From CBDCZY01 sp965224745 (GTDB lineage Bacteria > Pseudomonadota > Gammaproteobacteria > Methylococcales > Methylomonadaceae), in the NCBI GenBank assembly GCA_965224745.1, contig CBDCZY010000004.1:1-64000 (forward strand): DNA of 64,000 bases, in the 5' to 3' direction. Of the stretch, positions 9,257-19,400 are shown in pieces; the stretch's first letter is position 1; every line of letters begins with the position of its first letter. The notes beneath the pieces are model-generated. The model ran no database searches. It was not told where the DNA came from and worked only from the letters and a program-made list of their open reading frames with translations. Made by a program: the position numbers and the translations under genes.

Positions 9257-9598
9257 GTGAGTTTTGATATAAAAAAGATAGTAAATGAAGTAAAAAACTT
9301 GAAAGTAGACAAGATAATCAGTGGAATTAAAGACTTTAAGTTTGATAAATTAGTCAGTGAAGTAAAGAAACTTAAGTTTAATTGGAGAAATATTACAAAA
9401 AAAGAGCTAAACATTGGCGGGCTAGATAAAAAAATACGGATAGGAGTTGGAGCGTTTCTTATTCTTTTAGCTTTAGCCAAAGCTAAAATACTCATACTAC
9501 TGTTAGGTATTGGTCTGGTAGCGACTGGCTATTCAGGATGGTGTCCCGGTTATTCGGCTTTTGGTAAAAGCACCAACAGTGCGGGCGGTAGTAAATAG
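9257..9598 (+). CDS. Small membrane protein with DUF2892/YgaP-like domain
   Basis: The 113-residue protein starts with a lysine-rich amphipathic stretch containing three related segments (FDIKKIVNEVKNLK, KIISGIKDFKFDK, LVSEVKKLKF), so it is internally repetitive. It then enters a DUF2892-type module: NIGGLDKKIRIGVGAFLILLAL, a hydrophobic helix pair and the cysteine of GYSGWCPGY. The domain is known from rhodanese-linked YgaP and sits in the inner membrane; no catalytic role is implied. An AGGAGG ribosome-binding site at 9244 supports the ATG. A strong terminator follows at 9665. The physiological role is unknown. Confidence 0.75.
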   Translation: MSFDIKKIVNEVKNLKVDKIISGIKDFKFDKLVSEVKKLKFNWRNITKKELNIGGLDKKIRIGVGAFLILLALAKAKILILLLGIGLVATGYSGWCPGYSAFGKSTNSAGGSK

Positions 9599-9664
9599 GC
9601 TGTGTAACCCATGGGATCTCTGTAAATATTAATTTTACTGGGTCTCCACTACAAATAACAAAGT

Positions 9665-9715
9665 AGGCTAAGGCAATAAGAAAAAAGTGAGGATCTTATT
9701 GCTTTAGCCTTTTTT
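9665..9715 (+). terminator. Rho-independent terminator
   Basis: AGGCTAAGGCAATAAG pairs with CTTATTGCTTTAGCCT with one mismatch across a 14-nt loop, followed by a run of six T residues. It ends the transcript of the DUF2892-type gene and separates it from the convergent membrane-protein gene. Confidence 0.85.
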
Positions 9716-9763
9716 GTGAATTTCAAAGAACTTAATCCGAAATCTTGTTATAGCCTTCTAAAA

Positions 9764-10519
9764 TTAAATTTGATTTTTCTGAAATACCAAATTATCCACC
9801 AATGTTGTTTTAGTGTAGAGGTATTTTCTAAGAGGCGACTTAACGGCCGAAAGACAGAGCGCTATTGAAAACAAGCACCATACGGCGGCATATTCGTTAG
9901 GATCAGACGTTAGCAATTCAGACAAAACTGGGCCTGCGACAAAATGGAACAGGACAAACCGCCAGGAGCCATAAATAAAGGGCATAAAAAATCCAACAAA
10001 CACGTAAGTAACGCTGTGCAGTCCATAGGTTACACCTAGAAAATAATCCATTGGCTCTGATAAAATCCCATTAAGTGGGAATTGCCAGGCTATATGCCAG
10101 TCGCCAGATACCGAACAGACGGCTGGTCCACAAAACGCTTCATTTCCAATGTTACAAAGACCGGCCCAAGCGAATGGATACATTTTCACCAGCATTGCGA
10201 GTGCTCCAATGGCGCATATACTGTAGACAGTGGTCGATATTTTTTCTTTGGTTTTTTCAGGAATAAAGTGCATCGCCACCATATTGACAAAAAACGGCTG
10301 GAAAGCGATGTGAATATAACCAAATAAGGTTAAAATTTGATTTTGGGCGCTACTGCACTGATCAATATAAATATAGGTTGCAGCTTGCAAAAGTTCCATC
10401 AAAGCAAAATAAGTCAAAGGTATCCATAATTCCTTAGTTTCGCCTTTATGGGCCACATAAGCGGCAGTACCCAAGCCGATGGTTGCTAGAACTCCTGATG
10501 CTTCACCACTCCAACACAT
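9764..10519 (-). CDS. Polytopic membrane protein, MCWS-type (DUF5765-like)
   Basis: The protein is mostly hydrophobic with about seven predicted membrane helices. It begins MCWSGEASG, a start I associate with the DUF5765 family of unknown function; that link is recollection, not a search. Several cysteines lie in the middle (LCNIGNEAFCGPAVCSVSG), probably in an extracytoplasmic loop. The ATG at 10519 is preferred over an in-frame TTG two codons earlier because an AGGAGG ribosome-binding site sits at the right distance, giving 251 residues. No operon partner is visible. Function is unknown. Confidence 0.7.
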   Translation of the reverse strand: MCWSGEASGVLATIGLGTAAYVAHKGETKELWIPLTYFALMELLQAATYIYIDQCSSAQNQILTLFGYIHIAFQPFFVNMVAMHFIPEKTKEKISTTVYSICAIGALAMLVKMYPFAWAGLCNIGNEAFCGPAVCSVSGDWHIAWQFPLNGILSEPMDYFLGVTYGLHSVTYVFVGFFMPFIYGSWRFVLFHFVAGPVLSELLTSDPNEYAAVWCLFSIALCLSAVKSPLRKYLYTKTTLVDNLVFQKNQI

Positions 10520-10994
10520 AATCAAACCTCCTCTATAATTCTTGGCCCTTTGTCAGTCTATTTTTCGTAATGAAGTCTGGCAGCAAAGGGTGGTTTATTA
10601 TCAACATATTATGTAATTTTACTAAAATCGAGAGGGTTTTCAGGCTGCTATATCTTTATTTTCCAAAACAAATTCTCGCAATTTCTGCGACATGTGAATT
10701 CTTAGAATTGGTAAAGCAGAACTCAATATTATAATTTTTTGGTACAAAAATACCCGTTGAAGATTAAACCCACTGTTCTCAAACAATAGAAAACTGATTC
10801 ATTATACTGATATTTACTCGGGGTTATAACTTCAATCTTAGGTTATTTCTGTCAGCTATTTAAACTAATTGAATTTTCAAAGAGAACTACTGGAGATACG
10901 CTTGAAATAGTTCGTTTTTTTCTCAGAAGCAACATCACTCTGCTGTGTTATTAAAAGTGATGTTGCTCTATATATAAGCTTGATCAATAAGCCA
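10520..10994. other. Intergenic stretch with no recognisable gene
   Basis: About 470 AT-rich bases lie between the two leftward genes. I see no open frame of note. The only clear structure is the inverted repeat at 10928-10967; the promoter of the MCWS-type membrane protein probably lies near 10540-10620. Confidence 0.5.
10928..10967 (-). terminator. Hairpin downstream of the PEP-CTERM gene, probable terminator
   Basis: AGCAACATCACT and AGTGATGTTGCT form a perfect 12-bp stem with a 16-nt loop, 28 bases beyond the leftward stop codon. The T-run after the stem on the minus strand is weak, so termination is likely but not certain. Confidence 0.6.
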
Positions 10995-11651
10995 TTAAGT
11001 CTTCTTTTTTAATACGCCTAGTAAAGCTAAAAGGCTTGATCCCAATAACCAAATTGCGGCAGGAACTGGAACAGGTGAAGGGCTAATAGCGCTTCCAGAA
11101 GAAATATGCAACGTGTAACCAGCCCCTGCTGGAACCGGGGCGATGCCATCTTCGGTAAAACTGCCGACACCAATGAAGTAGAGCCCTGTTGTAGGCAATA
11201 CTACTTCAATGAAACTATCAAATTCACTGACTGAACCTGGGTCAATTGGAAAAGGAAATAATTCATCAATGTCATCATTGATGCTCAGTACATTAAATGA
11301 TGCATCGAAAAGCGCTATTTCTGAATCGAAATTGTCTCCGGGGCCAAAACCATTATCGATATCGAAACCAGAAAAAATGCTCGAACCTTCCTGGCCTTGA
11401 AAAGCATAAAAGTCGAATGTATCATCACCAGTGCCACGGATACTGGCATGAGGGATAGTGGTTGAGGTGTTAACGCCAGAGACATCGGTTATTTCACTAT
11501 CAAAATCCGTCGTGAAATTAGCCGCGTCGATGAATTGAGCTTGTGTAATTTCATCATTTGGTTCAGTTTCAGCTACAAATGCAGCATTAACGTTATAACT
11601 ATAGAAAAGCATGACAGCGCTAGCAAGCGCAATTTTTTTCAATTTATACAT
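10995..11651 (-). CDS. Exported PEP-CTERM (VPxPA type) protein with pre-peptidase-like domain
   Basis: A signal peptide (MYKLKKIALASAVMLFYSYN then VNAAF) is followed by ETEPNDEITQAQ, the opening of bacterial pre-peptidase C-terminal-like (PPC) beta domains, and by an acidic, glycine-rich body with little lysine. The C-terminus carries VPVPAAIWLLGSSLLALLGV and a KKKT tail: the short proline motif, membrane helix and basic end of the PEP-CTERM/exosortase sorting signal. The protein should be cleaved by an exosortase and delivered to the surface or extracellular matrix. No exosortase gene is in this window. An AAGGG ribosome-binding site precedes the ATG. The exact role is unknown. Confidence 0.85.
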   Translation of the reverse strand: MYKLKKIALASAVMLFYSYNVNAAFVAETEPNDEITQAQFIDAANFTTDFDSEITDVSGVNTSTTIPHASIRGTGDDTFDFYAFQGQEGSSIFSGFDIDNGFGPGDNFDSEIALFDASFNVLSINDDIDELFPFPIDPGSVSEFDSFIEVVLPTTGLYFIGVGSFTEDGIAPVPAGAGYTLHISSGSAISPSPVPVPAAIWLLGSSLLALLGVLKKKT

Positions 11652-11881
11652 GACAAACCCTTGTTAATATATTGTTTTAAAATGAATTACTGTTCTCAGC
11701 TAGTGGCTAGAAGTCGACTAAAAAGAGAATTGGCTAGTAGTTTACCACATACTACTTTAAAGAAGTTTTACCGGCTTGACATTGTACTAAAGTACTAGTA
11801 CTCCAACAATTTTGTTCTGATACGTATTTAATGTAATATCTTAAGTATCAATACCAAGAATATGATAGTTAGGATTAAACC

Positions 11882-12343
11882 ATGCCAGCCAAGAAATACC
11901 GAATTAAACTACCGAACGATGAACGCGAGGATTTAAAGCACCTCATCTCAAAGGGAAAAACCGCCGCCCGCAAAATAACCCATGCCCAAATACTGCTTCA
12001 TGCGGACGAAGCGATTTCAAAGGCTTCATTAACCGATGCAAAGATCGCCAATGCGTTACACATCAGTCATCTGACAGTACAGCGTGTACGAAAGCGCTTT
12101 GTTGAAGAAGGAATAGAGTGTGCCCTCAATCCCAAAATCCAGACACGACGACGCGCCAAAAAGCTGGATGGCGAAGCGGAAGCGTTTTTGGTAGCAACAG
12201 CCTGTTCATCCGCCCCTGAGGGATATAATAATTGGACCTTAAACTTATTAGCGGATCGATTGGTTGAATGTAAAATAGTCGACTCGATATCGGGCGAAAC
12301 CGTTCGAAAAACACTCAAAAAAACGCCCTTAAACCTTGGTTAA
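11882..12343 (+). CDS. IS630-family transposase, N-terminal frame (HTH domain)
   Basis: The 153-residue frame carries the DNA-binding part: an AQILLHADEA helix, then the helix-turn-helix IANALHISHLTVQRVRKRFVEEG and the linker KIQTRRRAKKLDGE. It ends at 12343 after drifting into KKTPLNLG. The natural continuation (NALKPWLKECW) lies one base back in the -1 frame. The switch falls at a run of seven A residues followed by C (12317-12324). An AGGA ribosome-binding site precedes the ATG. Confidence 0.85.
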   Translation: MPAKKYRIKLPNDEREDLKHLISKGKTAARKITHAQILLHADEAISKASLTDAKIANALHISHLTVQRVRKRFVEEGIECALNPKIQTRRRAKKLDGEAEAFLVATACSSAPEGYNNWTLNLLADRLVECKIVDSISGETVRKTLKKTPLNLG

Positions 12344-13017
12344 AAGAATGCTGGTGCATTCCGCCCAAAGCCAATGCTGATTTTGTCTGTGCGATGGAGG
12401 ATATCTTAACGGTTTATCAACGTACTTTTACAGAAGATGAAGTCCTCATCTGTATGGATGAAACCAGTAAACAACAGACCAAGGAAACGCGCATTCCCTT
12501 GCCGATGCGTCCAGGAGAACCTGAAATATTTGATTTTGAATATGAACGCAATGGCGTGAGTAATCTGTTCATGCTGTTTGCCCCACTGATTGGATGGCGA
12601 CATGTCAACGTAACCGATCGACATACTAAAATAGACTGGGCGCATTTAATCAAAGAATTGGTTGATCAGTATTTTCCGGACAAGAAAATTGTTCTGGTGA
12701 TGGATAATTTAAATACGCATAAGTTGAGTTCATTATATGACGCGTTTGAACCAGAAGAAGCAAAACGCATTGCTGAAAGACTGGAGCTTCATTATACGCC
12801 GAAGCATGGCAGTTGGCTGGATATGGCAGAGATCGAGATCGGGGTGTTAAGTCGCCAGTGCCTGAATCGAAGAATACCTGACCAAGACACATTACGAACT
12901 GAAATAAACGCATGGCAAGAACAACGCAATCAAAAAGCTGTTGGTGTGAACTGGCGATTTACGACTGAGGATGCCAGAATAAAACTGAAATCACTCTATC
13001 CATCAATACAATGTTGA
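12322..13017 (+). CDS. IS630-family transposase, C-terminal DDE frame (expressed by -1 frameshift)
   Basis: Read in the -1 frame from the A7 run, this part contains the complete catalytic triad region: CMDETSKQQ (first Asp), VMDNLNTH (second Asp) and LDMAEIEIGVL (Glu). An internal ATG at 12394 exists, but the upstream residues are conserved transposase sequence, so independent initiation there is less likely than frameshifting. All catalytic residues are present, so the element could be active if the -1 shift occurs on AAAAAAAC. Whether the shift is programmed or a disabling mutation cannot be told from one copy. Confidence 0.82.
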   Translation, partial: NALKPWLKECWCIPPKANADFVCAMEDILTVYQRTFTEDEVLICMDETSKQQTKETRIPLPMRPGEPEIFDFEYERNGVSNLFMLFAPLIGWRHVNVTDRHTKIDWAHLIKELVDQYFPDKKIVLVMDNLNTHKLSSLYDAFEPEEAKRIAERLELHYTPKHGSWLDMAEIEIGVLSRQCLNRRIPDQDTLRTEINAWQEQRNQKAVGVNWRFTTEDARIKLKSLYPSIQC

Positions 13018-13155
13018 TGGAGTACTAGTTTGTTAGACTAAGGTACTAGAGGCGTGTTAAATGGAAAATCGGATTGAGAAAATACTGAACTGTTTACATT
13101 TAAGGGTTTGTGCGACAATTCAATAGACCCTAACTCAAAGTAAATCAACAATGGA

Positions 13156-16100
13156 ATGATCCACCTTTATCAATCCAACCAGTTGGAAATACTGTCTGAA
13201 ACACTAGCAAAGTTGTTAATCAATAAACCACTGACTTCTGTGTTCCAGCCGGATGTGATATTGGTGCAAAGTCAGGGCATGGGACGTTGGTTGTCTTTGG
13301 AGTTAGCAAGCAAACAGGGTGTTTGCAGTAATTTCCTGTTTGAATTACCTGCCGCATATTTATGGCGACAAATATGCCAACAATTGCCGCTAAATGGCGA
13401 GCAGCAACCTACAGCATTTTCTGAGGAAACTTTGGTCTGGAAGATCTTGAGGTGGCTGCAACAGTCCGAGAACTTGAGCAAAGAACCTAAGTTGCAACAT
13501 TATTTAAAAGACAAGCCTATCGAGCAATGGTTTGAACTAAGTATTCGGATTGCCCAGGTTTTTGACCAATATTTGGTTTATCGCCCGGATATGATCAAGG
13601 CATGGAGTGATGGCCAGTTGTTGAATAGTCATCCCGATGAAGCATGGCAAGCCCATATTTGGAGAGCAATGGTAGTTGCTGCCAATGTTCCGGATCGAGT
13701 TACCTTAATGTATCAATTGGCGGCCTTGTTGGGTCAAGATGCAGAGCTGTCATTCAAAGAAGAACGGGTTATCATTTTTGGTGTTTCCTCGTTACCTCCC
13801 ATCTTTATTCAACTGCTATCTGCGCTATCAAGACACCTGCCGGTCCATCTCTTGGCGCTTAATCCTTGTCAGCATGATTGGAGTCAGATAAAAGATCTGG
13901 TCGAAGCAGATCGTTTGACGGGGCAAAATGACCCCAACGATTTACATTTAGAGATGGGACATCCGCTACTGGCTTCTTTCGGTAAGCAAGGGCGTGAATT
14001 TTTTGACTTACTTAGAATGGATGATGAGTTAATTGAAGATAACCTGTTCAAACCAGCTGTTGGAAAAGGTTCAATGCTGGATGTGCTTCAACAGGATATC
14101 TTAAAACTGGTCGAACGTACGGATACTGGTCAAGTGACAGTGGCTTCGGATGACGATTCAGTGCAATTACACTTGTGCCATAGCCCCATGCGTGAGATGG
14201 AAGTATTGAAGGACCAAGTCCTGTCATTTCTTGATCGTTTAGAGGGTTTGACACCCGCCGATATTGTGGTGTTAGCTCCGGACATCAGTCTTTATGCGCC
14301 GTTCGTGGAGGCTGTTTTTTCGCCCAAACAAGGTGAAAATAATATTCCATTTTATCTTGCCGACCAGTCGCTATCAGCAGAACAGCCGTTGCTGGAAAGA
14401 TTTATGTCGCTGTTGGATTTGGCGGACAGTCGGTTTGAAGTAGAGTGGGTGATGGATTTATTGAGTCAACCAGCGGTTTTGCGACGATTTGGCTTACAGG
14501 ATTCTGACCGAACTACATTACAGCAGTGGGTTAGTGAATGCCATGTTTGTTGGGCTCGAGATGCTGCCCACAAAGCTAGTCAAGATTTACCAGCAAACGA
14601 GCAACATAGTTGGTTGATGGGGTTGAGGCGAATGGTGTTGGGGTATGCCATGCCGGCTTCACTTGCCGACAAGCAATTGCCAGTATTTGCTAATATTGCT
14701 CCTTACGACAATATCGAGGGGCAGCAAATACAAGTCTTAAACGGTCTGCTCAATTTTTTCGAAACACTGGTTAAATTTAGTTCTCTTTTTCGTAGAACCT
14801 TAACTATTACTGCGTGGATAGACCATCTTAATCAATTGGTAGATGCCTTTTTTGCTGCAACTGACAGTGATTGGGAAGCAATCCAAGCCATCAGAGAGAT
14901 GCTGGACGATCTCAAAAACCAAACTGCAAGCGCCGAATTTGTTGGCTCGGTACCGTTGTCCTTGGTCAAAGCCGCACTTCAAAAACAGATCGAGAAGCCC
15001 TCTGGCAGCAGTGGCTTTTTGATGGGAGGCGTTACTTTTTGCAACCTCGTTCCTATGCGTAGTTTGCCCTTTCGGGTAATTTGTTTGGTTGGTATGAACG
15101 ATGAGGATTTTCCCCGGCAACAACTTCATGCTGGCTTTGACTTGATGGGTAAAGATTTTAGACCAGGTGATCGATCCCGCAGAACCGATGATCGTTATTT
15201 GTTTCTCGAAACCGTGTTGGCGTGCAGAGAAGTTCTTTACATTAGCTATATAGGAAGAAGTATCCGCGACGATACTGTGCTAACGCCTTCGGTTTTGGTA
15301 ACAGAACTGATGGATGTTATCGGCCAAAGTTGCTATCAGGATAACCAGCCGTTGGTCGAATGTATCCAGACTTGTCATCCTTTGCAAGCCTTTAGCCCAC
15401 GTTATTTTTCAGGTATTGAGCTACCCAGCTATTCAAAGCTTTGGTGCCGGGCCAGTCAGGCCTTGATAGGACAGTCTAACTCATCTTCATCTGCAAAGTT
15501 TTTTTCTGAGCCTTTGCCAGAAGCTGATGATACTTTTCGCCAGATCGATATTAATGACCTAATGGCTTTCTATAGTAATCCATGTCGTTATTTACTCAAA
15601 ACTAGGTTGAATATCCATCTGGAACATTTTCAACATAAACTAGAAAACAGAGAACCTTTTACGTTAAATAATCTAACCAGCTCCATCGTTCGACAAAAAA
15701 TTTATGGTGCTATCTTTCATAAAGCTACTCAAAAAAGTGATAGTGAGCAAGAGATCTTGAACTGGGTCAGTGCTGAAGGTTTATTGCCGCAAGGTGCTAT
15801 GGGCGAGTTGGCTTTTCAGCAGAATTTTGAGGTAGTAAAAAACATCGAAAGTCGAATAGCAGAAATCATTTCTGATGAATCCGTTGAGCTAACAGTTTTT
15901 TTTAAACTTGAAGGTATTGCCTTATCAGGTCAATTATCGGTATTTCCTGATAGGGGTATTGTCGACGTTCACCTGAATAACGTCCAGCCGCAACAGATCT
16001 TTGCACTGTGGATCAAGCATTTGTTGCTTTGTATGCTTACGCCCAAGGACATTCCGTTAGCCAGCCAGTTAATTGGCAAAGATAAAACTGTAACGTTTGC

Positions 16101-16416
16101 TGCGGCCACCAATCCTCAAGCTTTGCTGGGTGATTTGCTGACTGGTTATTGGTCGGGGATGCATTTTCCGCTGCTTTTTTTTAGTAAAAGTAGTTTCTTA
16201 TATGCTCAAAAAATGCTGATGAAATCAGACCCAGTACAAGCGACAGAAAGTGCTCGAAAAAGTTGGTTCGGTGACGCCTTTTCCTTTGCCGAAGGTAGTA
16301 ACCCCTATTATCAATGTGTCTATCGTGACTATGATCCGATAGATGAACGCTTTGCACAATTGACACAGCAGCTATGCGATCCCATGCTGCAGGTTTTAAC
16401 TGAACAAAAAGTGTGA
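13156..16416 (+). CDS. recC: Exodeoxyribonuclease V subunit gamma RecC
   Basis: At 1086 residues this is close to E. coli RecC (1122). It opens with the family's helicase-like fold (IHLYQSNQLEILSETLA, VQSQGMGRWLSLELA) and includes the middle segment PMRSLPFRVICLVGMNDEDFPRQ and the RSRRTDDRYLFLE region near 670-710. RecC scans for Chi and splits the strands in the RecBCD enzyme; its helicase motifs are degenerate, as expected. The gene leads a recC-recB-recD operon without the ptrA gene that lies between recC and recB in enteric bacteria. Its stop overlaps the recB GTG start by 4 bases. An IS630 element lies about 130 bases upstream, possibly affecting the promoter. Confidence 0.95.
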   Translation: MIHLYQSNQLEILSETLAKLLINKPLTSVFQPDVILVQSQGMGRWLSLELASKQGVCSNFLFELPAAYLWRQICQQLPLNGEQQPTAFSEETLVWKILRWLQQSENLSKEPKLQHYLKDKPIEQWFELSIRIAQVFDQYLVYRPDMIKAWSDGQLLNSHPDEAWQAHIWRAMVVAANVPDRVTLMYQLAALLGQDAELSFKEERVIIFGVSSLPPIFIQLLSALSRHLPVHLLALNPCQHDWSQIKDLVEADRLTGQNDPNDLHLEMGHPLLASFGKQGREFFDLLRMDDELIEDNLFKPAVGKGSMLDVLQQDILKLVERTDTGQVTVASDDDSVQLHLCHSPMREMEVLKDQVLSFLDRLEGLTPADIVVLAPDISLYAPFVEAVFSPKQGENNIPFYLADQSLSAEQPLLERFMSLLDLADSRFEVEWVMDLLSQPAVLRRFGLQDSDRTTLQQWVSECHVCWARDAAHKASQDLPANEQHSWLMGLRRMVLGYAMPASLADKQLPVFANIAPYDNIEGQQIQVLNGLLNFFETLVKFSSLFRRTLTITAWIDHLNQLVDAFFAATDSDWEAIQAIREMLDDLKNQTASAEFVGSVPLSLVKAALQKQIEKPSGSSGFLMGGVTFCNLVPMRSLPFRVICLVGMNDEDFPRQQLHAGFDLMGKDFRPGDRSRRTDDRYLFLETVLACREVLYISYIGRSIRDDTVLTPSVLVTELMDVIGQSCYQDNQPLVECIQTCHPLQAFSPRYFSGIELPSYSKLWCRASQALIGQSNSSSSAKFFSEPLPEADDTFRQIDINDLMAFYSNPCRYLLKTRLNIHLEHFQHKLENREPFTLNNLTSSIVRQKIYGAIFHKATQKSDSEQEILNWVSAEGLLPQGAMGELAFQQNFEVVKNIESRIAEIISDESVELTVFFKLEGIALSGQLSVFPDRGIVDVHLNNVQPQQIFALWIKHLLLCMLTPKDIPLASQLIGKDKTVTFAAATNPQALLGDLLTGYWSGMHFPLLFFSKSSFLYAQKMLMKSDPVQATESARKSWFGDAFSFAEGSNPYYQCVYRDYDPIDERFAQLTQQLCDPMLQVLTEQKV

Positions 16417-19400
16417 TTATGACAAAGTTCAGTAAGATTAAACCGTTGGCAATTTTTAGTACGCCCTTGTCTGGTATCAATCTAATTGAAGCCAGCGCTG
16501 GAACTGGTAAAACCTGGACCATTACCAGTCTTTACCTGAGGCTGCTATTAGAATCCGGTATGGAGGTAGAGCATATTCTGGTTGTAACCTACACCAAAGC
16601 CGCTACCGCTGAGCTAAAAGAGAGAATACGAAGTCGATTGGCAGAAATGCTGGCTACTCTTCAAGGGCAAGGTAAGGATAAATTCTGTGAACAATTGAGT
16701 CTTAACATCACGGATAAACCGTTTGCTATTCGAGCCTTAATACGGGCAATACACGGTTTTGATCAAGCCGCTATTTACACGATTCACGGTTTTTGTCAGC
16801 GCATGTTGACTGATTACACCTTTGAGTCTAATGTCGATTACGATCAAGAGTTGGTGGTTGATGAAAAGGAATTGTTAACCAATATTGTTGATGACTTTTG
16901 GCGTCGAGAATGGGCTAATGCTGAGCCCCTGGTTACTTCTTATTTCTATTCGAAAGGTATCACGCCGGATGATTTGACTGCTGAGTTAAGCGCTCTCGTG
17001 GCACGACCTTATCTCAATGTTGTTGGGGGCGGTCAATCTGATATGAGTCATTTGCCGCAAGTTATCAAGATTTATGAAGATGCGTTCCAACAAGCTTATG
17101 ATCATTGGATAGCGGAACAAACTGATATCTTGGCAGCGCTGGATTTATCGGTGCTCAAAGGAAATATTTATAATGCGACGAAAATTTCCGTTTGGGTTAT
17201 CCAGCTGGAAGCTTTTTTTCAACGACCAGATCCGCTTTACCCGCCCGATTGCTTAAAATATTTTACCAGTGAAAAATTGTCAGCCTCTACCAAAAAAAAT
17301 CTGGTCGTTCCTTCCCACCGTTTTTTTGCTGAATGTCAAACGTTAAAAGGTGTACTGGAAAAGTTACAACAAGCATTAGAACAGTGCTTGGTAAATTTTA
17401 AAAGGCGCTTATTGAATGAATGTAATCAACAACTCCCGCAGCTCAAACAAGCGCAAAAAAAAACCTCCTTTCAAGATTTGTTAAACCAGTTAGCCGAAGC
17501 TCTAACTGGTTCGCAAGGCGATATTTTAGCAAACCTCATTAGACGGCAGTATAAGGCTGCTTTGATCGATGAATTTCAGGATACTGATCCGACTCAATAC
17601 ATCATTTTTAAGCAGTTATTTTTTAATCGGCATAAAGAGCCCGTCTTTCTGGTGGGTGACCCTAAGCAGGCGATTTACGGATTCCGTGGAGCCGATATTT
17701 TTAGCTATCTGGCAGCTAAACAAAATATCACCGAATGCTTCACGCTTGATACCAATCAACGCTCTGTTCCAAGCCTGATTGATGCGGTTAATGCATTGTT
17801 TAATGTACCTAAAAACGCTAACCCCTTTCTTTTTGAGGATATTAATTATCCACCCGTTAAGCCTGCAGACAAGTCACATAATGAGCTAACCATTACTAAC
17901 GAAAGCAGCGAAGCCTTGCGTTTTTGGTTATTACCAGAGCATGAGAAGCCTTATAGCAGAGCACAAGGTGAATTACTGGCTGCCAACGCTACCGCTAATA
18001 AAATCGCTCAATTATTTAATCAGGCCGAACAAGGGTGCGCGCACATTGCTGGTCAACAACTGGGCGGTGGTGATATAGCGATTCTGGTGGCCAGTCATAA
18101 CCAAGGACACTTGATGCAGCAGGCACTACTAGCGCGTCAAGTTCCCAGCGTTCGCTATGGTCAGGATAATGTTTTTGCCACAGAGGAGGCGGCGGCTTTA
18201 CTACGGGTGCTCGCAGCGGTTGCGGAACCATCCAGAGAAACACTGCTAAAAGCGGCTTTAACGACACATTTGATGGGTCAAACAGCGCATCAGATCGAAG
18301 TCTATCAGCACAATGAAAATGAATGGGTTGTAATGCTGGAACAGTTTTCAAAATTACATAGTATCGCCGTTACAAAAAGCTTTATTGTGATGTTTCAACA
18401 TTGGTTGGAAGCGTTTCAAGTTGTTGATCATTTGCTGCAATTTGAGCAAGGTGAGAGGTGCCTCATCAACTTACTGCATTTGTCTGAACTCTTGCAGCAG
18501 CAAAATCAGAATAAACTTGGGTTCGAGACGCTAGTGGAGTGGTTTCAAACGCAATTGAACAACCCACCGTCAGGACAAGAAAATGCCTTGCTTCGTTTAG
18601 AGAGCGATGCAGACCGAGTGAAGATTGTGACAATACACAGCAGCAAAGGGCTGGAGTATCCCATCGTTTTTTGTCCTTTTCTTTGGCATGGCAGACTGAT
18701 CTCCCCAGCAGCAAAAAATATCGTTTTCCATGCTGAAAAGGATCGATTGACCTGCTTGGATTTTAATGTCGATAAATCGTCCTCTAACTATGACCAAGCT
18801 GAATTAGAGGCGCGAGCAGAGAATCTGAGACTGCTTTACGTTGCACTGACTCGAGCTAAATACCGCTGTTATGTCGTATGGGGTGCTGTTAAAAATATCG
18901 AAAAATCTGCTTTAGCTTATTTGTTGGGGCAACACCAGGGCCATTCGAATGCCACAACAGATGATTATTGCCGCGCTCATTTATCTGAATTAGTCGAACA
19001 ACATTCGACGGCCATGAACTTTGAGCAATGGCCTGAAGAAACAGACTATCAAGAGCCTGACAAAAAGGTCGGTGAAGAATTAAGGCCACTAACATTGAGT
19101 CCCGCTTTGCTAAAACCAAAGTGGCGGATGAGTAGTTATACCGGACTGGTGTCCGGTCGTCATAGTGAAAAACCTGTTTATGATGAACAGGGTTCAAGTG
19201 AAGTTGATGAAGCCGATGAGCTGAATCAATTTAATTTTCCTCGCGGACCGATCGCCGGGGTCTGTTTACATAGTATTTTTGAACAATGGGATTTTACTTG
19301 TCAAGATCGAAATGCGTTACAAAAATTAGTCCAAAACCAACTACAAGCTTATCAACTCGGTGTGCAATGGACTGACGTTGCTTGTGAAATGGTTAGCACC

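Larger units (their letters stand above)
11798..13025 (+). mobile_element. IS630-family insertion sequence
   Basis: Terminal inverted repeats begin GTACTCCAaCAA on the left and GTACTCCAtCAA on the right, with further matches inward. The element is flanked by TA on both sides (11796-11797 and 13026-13027), the hallmark target duplication of IS630/Tc1-mariner elements. The 1228-bp unit holds two frames that together make the transposase. It sits between the PEP-CTERM gene and recC and interrupts no recognisable gene. Confidence 0.85.

Noticed and set aside
9112..9495. Minus-strand frame opposite the DUF2892-type gene
   Set aside because: Phe/Leu/Ser-rich antisense of a lysine-rich gene; the plus frame has the ribosome-binding site, domain and terminator.
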